Shown here piece by piece: positions 57,783 to 57,885 of a DNA stretch of 57,885 nt (positions within the stretch are counted from its first letter, which is position 1; each line of letters begins with the position of its first letter). A model generated the notes under the pieces. It was given only the letters and a program-made list of their open reading frames with translations, made no database searches and was not told where the DNA came from. The stretch covers positions 1 through 57,885 of the forward strand of contig NZ_AGFG01000062.1 in assembly GCF_000226255.1 (NCBI RefSeq), read 5' to 3'. This stretch comes from Desulfovibrio sp. A2. GTDB taxonomy: Bacteria > Desulfobacterota > Desulfovibrionia > Desulfovibrionales > Desulfovibrionaceae. Made by a program: the position numbers and the translations under genes.

Positions 57783-57885
57783 TCAGATTTTTGTGCCAGA
57801 AACATCTGGGGTGTCCTGCGCCACGAGCACGGCCCGCGCCAGGATCACTTCGGGGGACTCGTCCGGGCGGGCGACGATGTAGCCG
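57783..57885 (-). CDS. Partial C-terminal end of an unknown protein (runs off the window)
   Basis: Reading the minus strand from the window edge gives about 33 residues GYIVARPDESPEVIL...TKI and a TGA at 57783. Its composition (Pro, Val, Ala, Asp) is coding-like. It is too short to identify; it may be island or phage-related. Confidence 0.45.
   Translation of the reverse strand, partial: GYIVARPDESPEVILARAVLVAQDTPDVSGTKI

Larger units (their letters stand above)
55553..57885. mobile_element. Mosaic genomic island inserted into hsp20
   Basis: From about 55553 the base composition falls sharply to AT-rich (roughly to 56200), then rises unevenly. It contains an unknown membrane gene, a small lipoprotein and a serine recombinase. 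Left boundary: hsp20 fragment. The right boundary is outside the window. No tRNA or obvious direct repeat was seen at the left end. Confidence 0.7.

Noticed and set aside
57389..57805. Small gene on the minus strand overlapping the recombinase start
   Set aside because: Its composition is Pro/Thr/His-rich and it overlaps the recombinase start; no ribosome site or family features.

Overview
The window reads as chromosomal DNA of a high-GC sulfate-reducing deltaproteobacterium of the Desulfovibrio/Nitratidesulfovibrio vulgaris group. This rests on the mreBCD-PBP2-RodA-bactofilin run followed by an F1Fo ATPase operon that carries b' and b subunits but no a or c subunit, on two tandem porins of the Desulfovibrio trimeric-porin type, on a CII-like phage regulator next to two-component genes, and on dense GC-rich hairpin terminators. 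Species identity is inference.

Layout. 1-6640: cell-shape operon (mreB, mreC, mreD, PBP2, RodA, bactofilin). 6750-12721: ATP synthase operon b'-b-delta-alpha-gamma-beta-epsilon with a promoter and a terminator. 13025-14171: two small unassigned genes with a Fur-box-like sequence between them. 14561-22205: dnaK, an LpoA-like lipoprotein, gatC, gatA and mnmA, with gatC and gatA separated by a repeat-filled spacer. 22505-29095 (minus): a receiver protein, a CII-like regulator, a sigma-54 response regulator with its histidine kinase, and uvrC. 29403-32633: two paralogous porins. 32995-38903: CBS/ACT protein, YitT-type membrane protein, an unassigned protein, and a large degenerate double-GGDEF/TPR protein. 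39305-42425: a tight plus-strand operon of nitroreductase, metallo-beta-lactamase hydrolase, a TusA/SirA-like gene interrupted by an in-frame TGA, a flavodoxin-fold reductase and ComF. 42636-51369: SDR, NikK-like periplasmic protein, receiver protein, Tim44-like protein, BCP peroxiredoxin, AsmA and CobQ. 51449-55270: a secreted NlpC/P60-like protein, a 20-bp x 6 tandem repeat, an MCE-like protein, a GH108 lysozyme, a GlsB/YeaQ-type gene broken at a CTGG repeat, and an unassigned secreted protein. 55433-57885: the 3' end of an hsp20 gene cut by a mosaic island with an AT-rich unknown gene, a small lipoprotein and a serine recombinase; the island runs off the window.

Most notable: (i) a probable unannotated selenoprotein at 40508-40843, a TusA/SirA-fold protein with a Cys-Sec pair in place of the usual Cys-Pro, with a bacterial SECIS-like hairpin 11 nt after the TGA, set in an operon that could be a sulfur or selenium relay; (ii) a (CTGG)5 tract that frameshifts a small membrane-protein gene in a way one repeat unit would repair, a candidate phase-variable locus; (iii) mreC apparently starting at an ATT codon behind a perfect Shine-Dalgarno; (iv) the hsp20-splitting island. 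Everything is read by eye; no similarity search was run.
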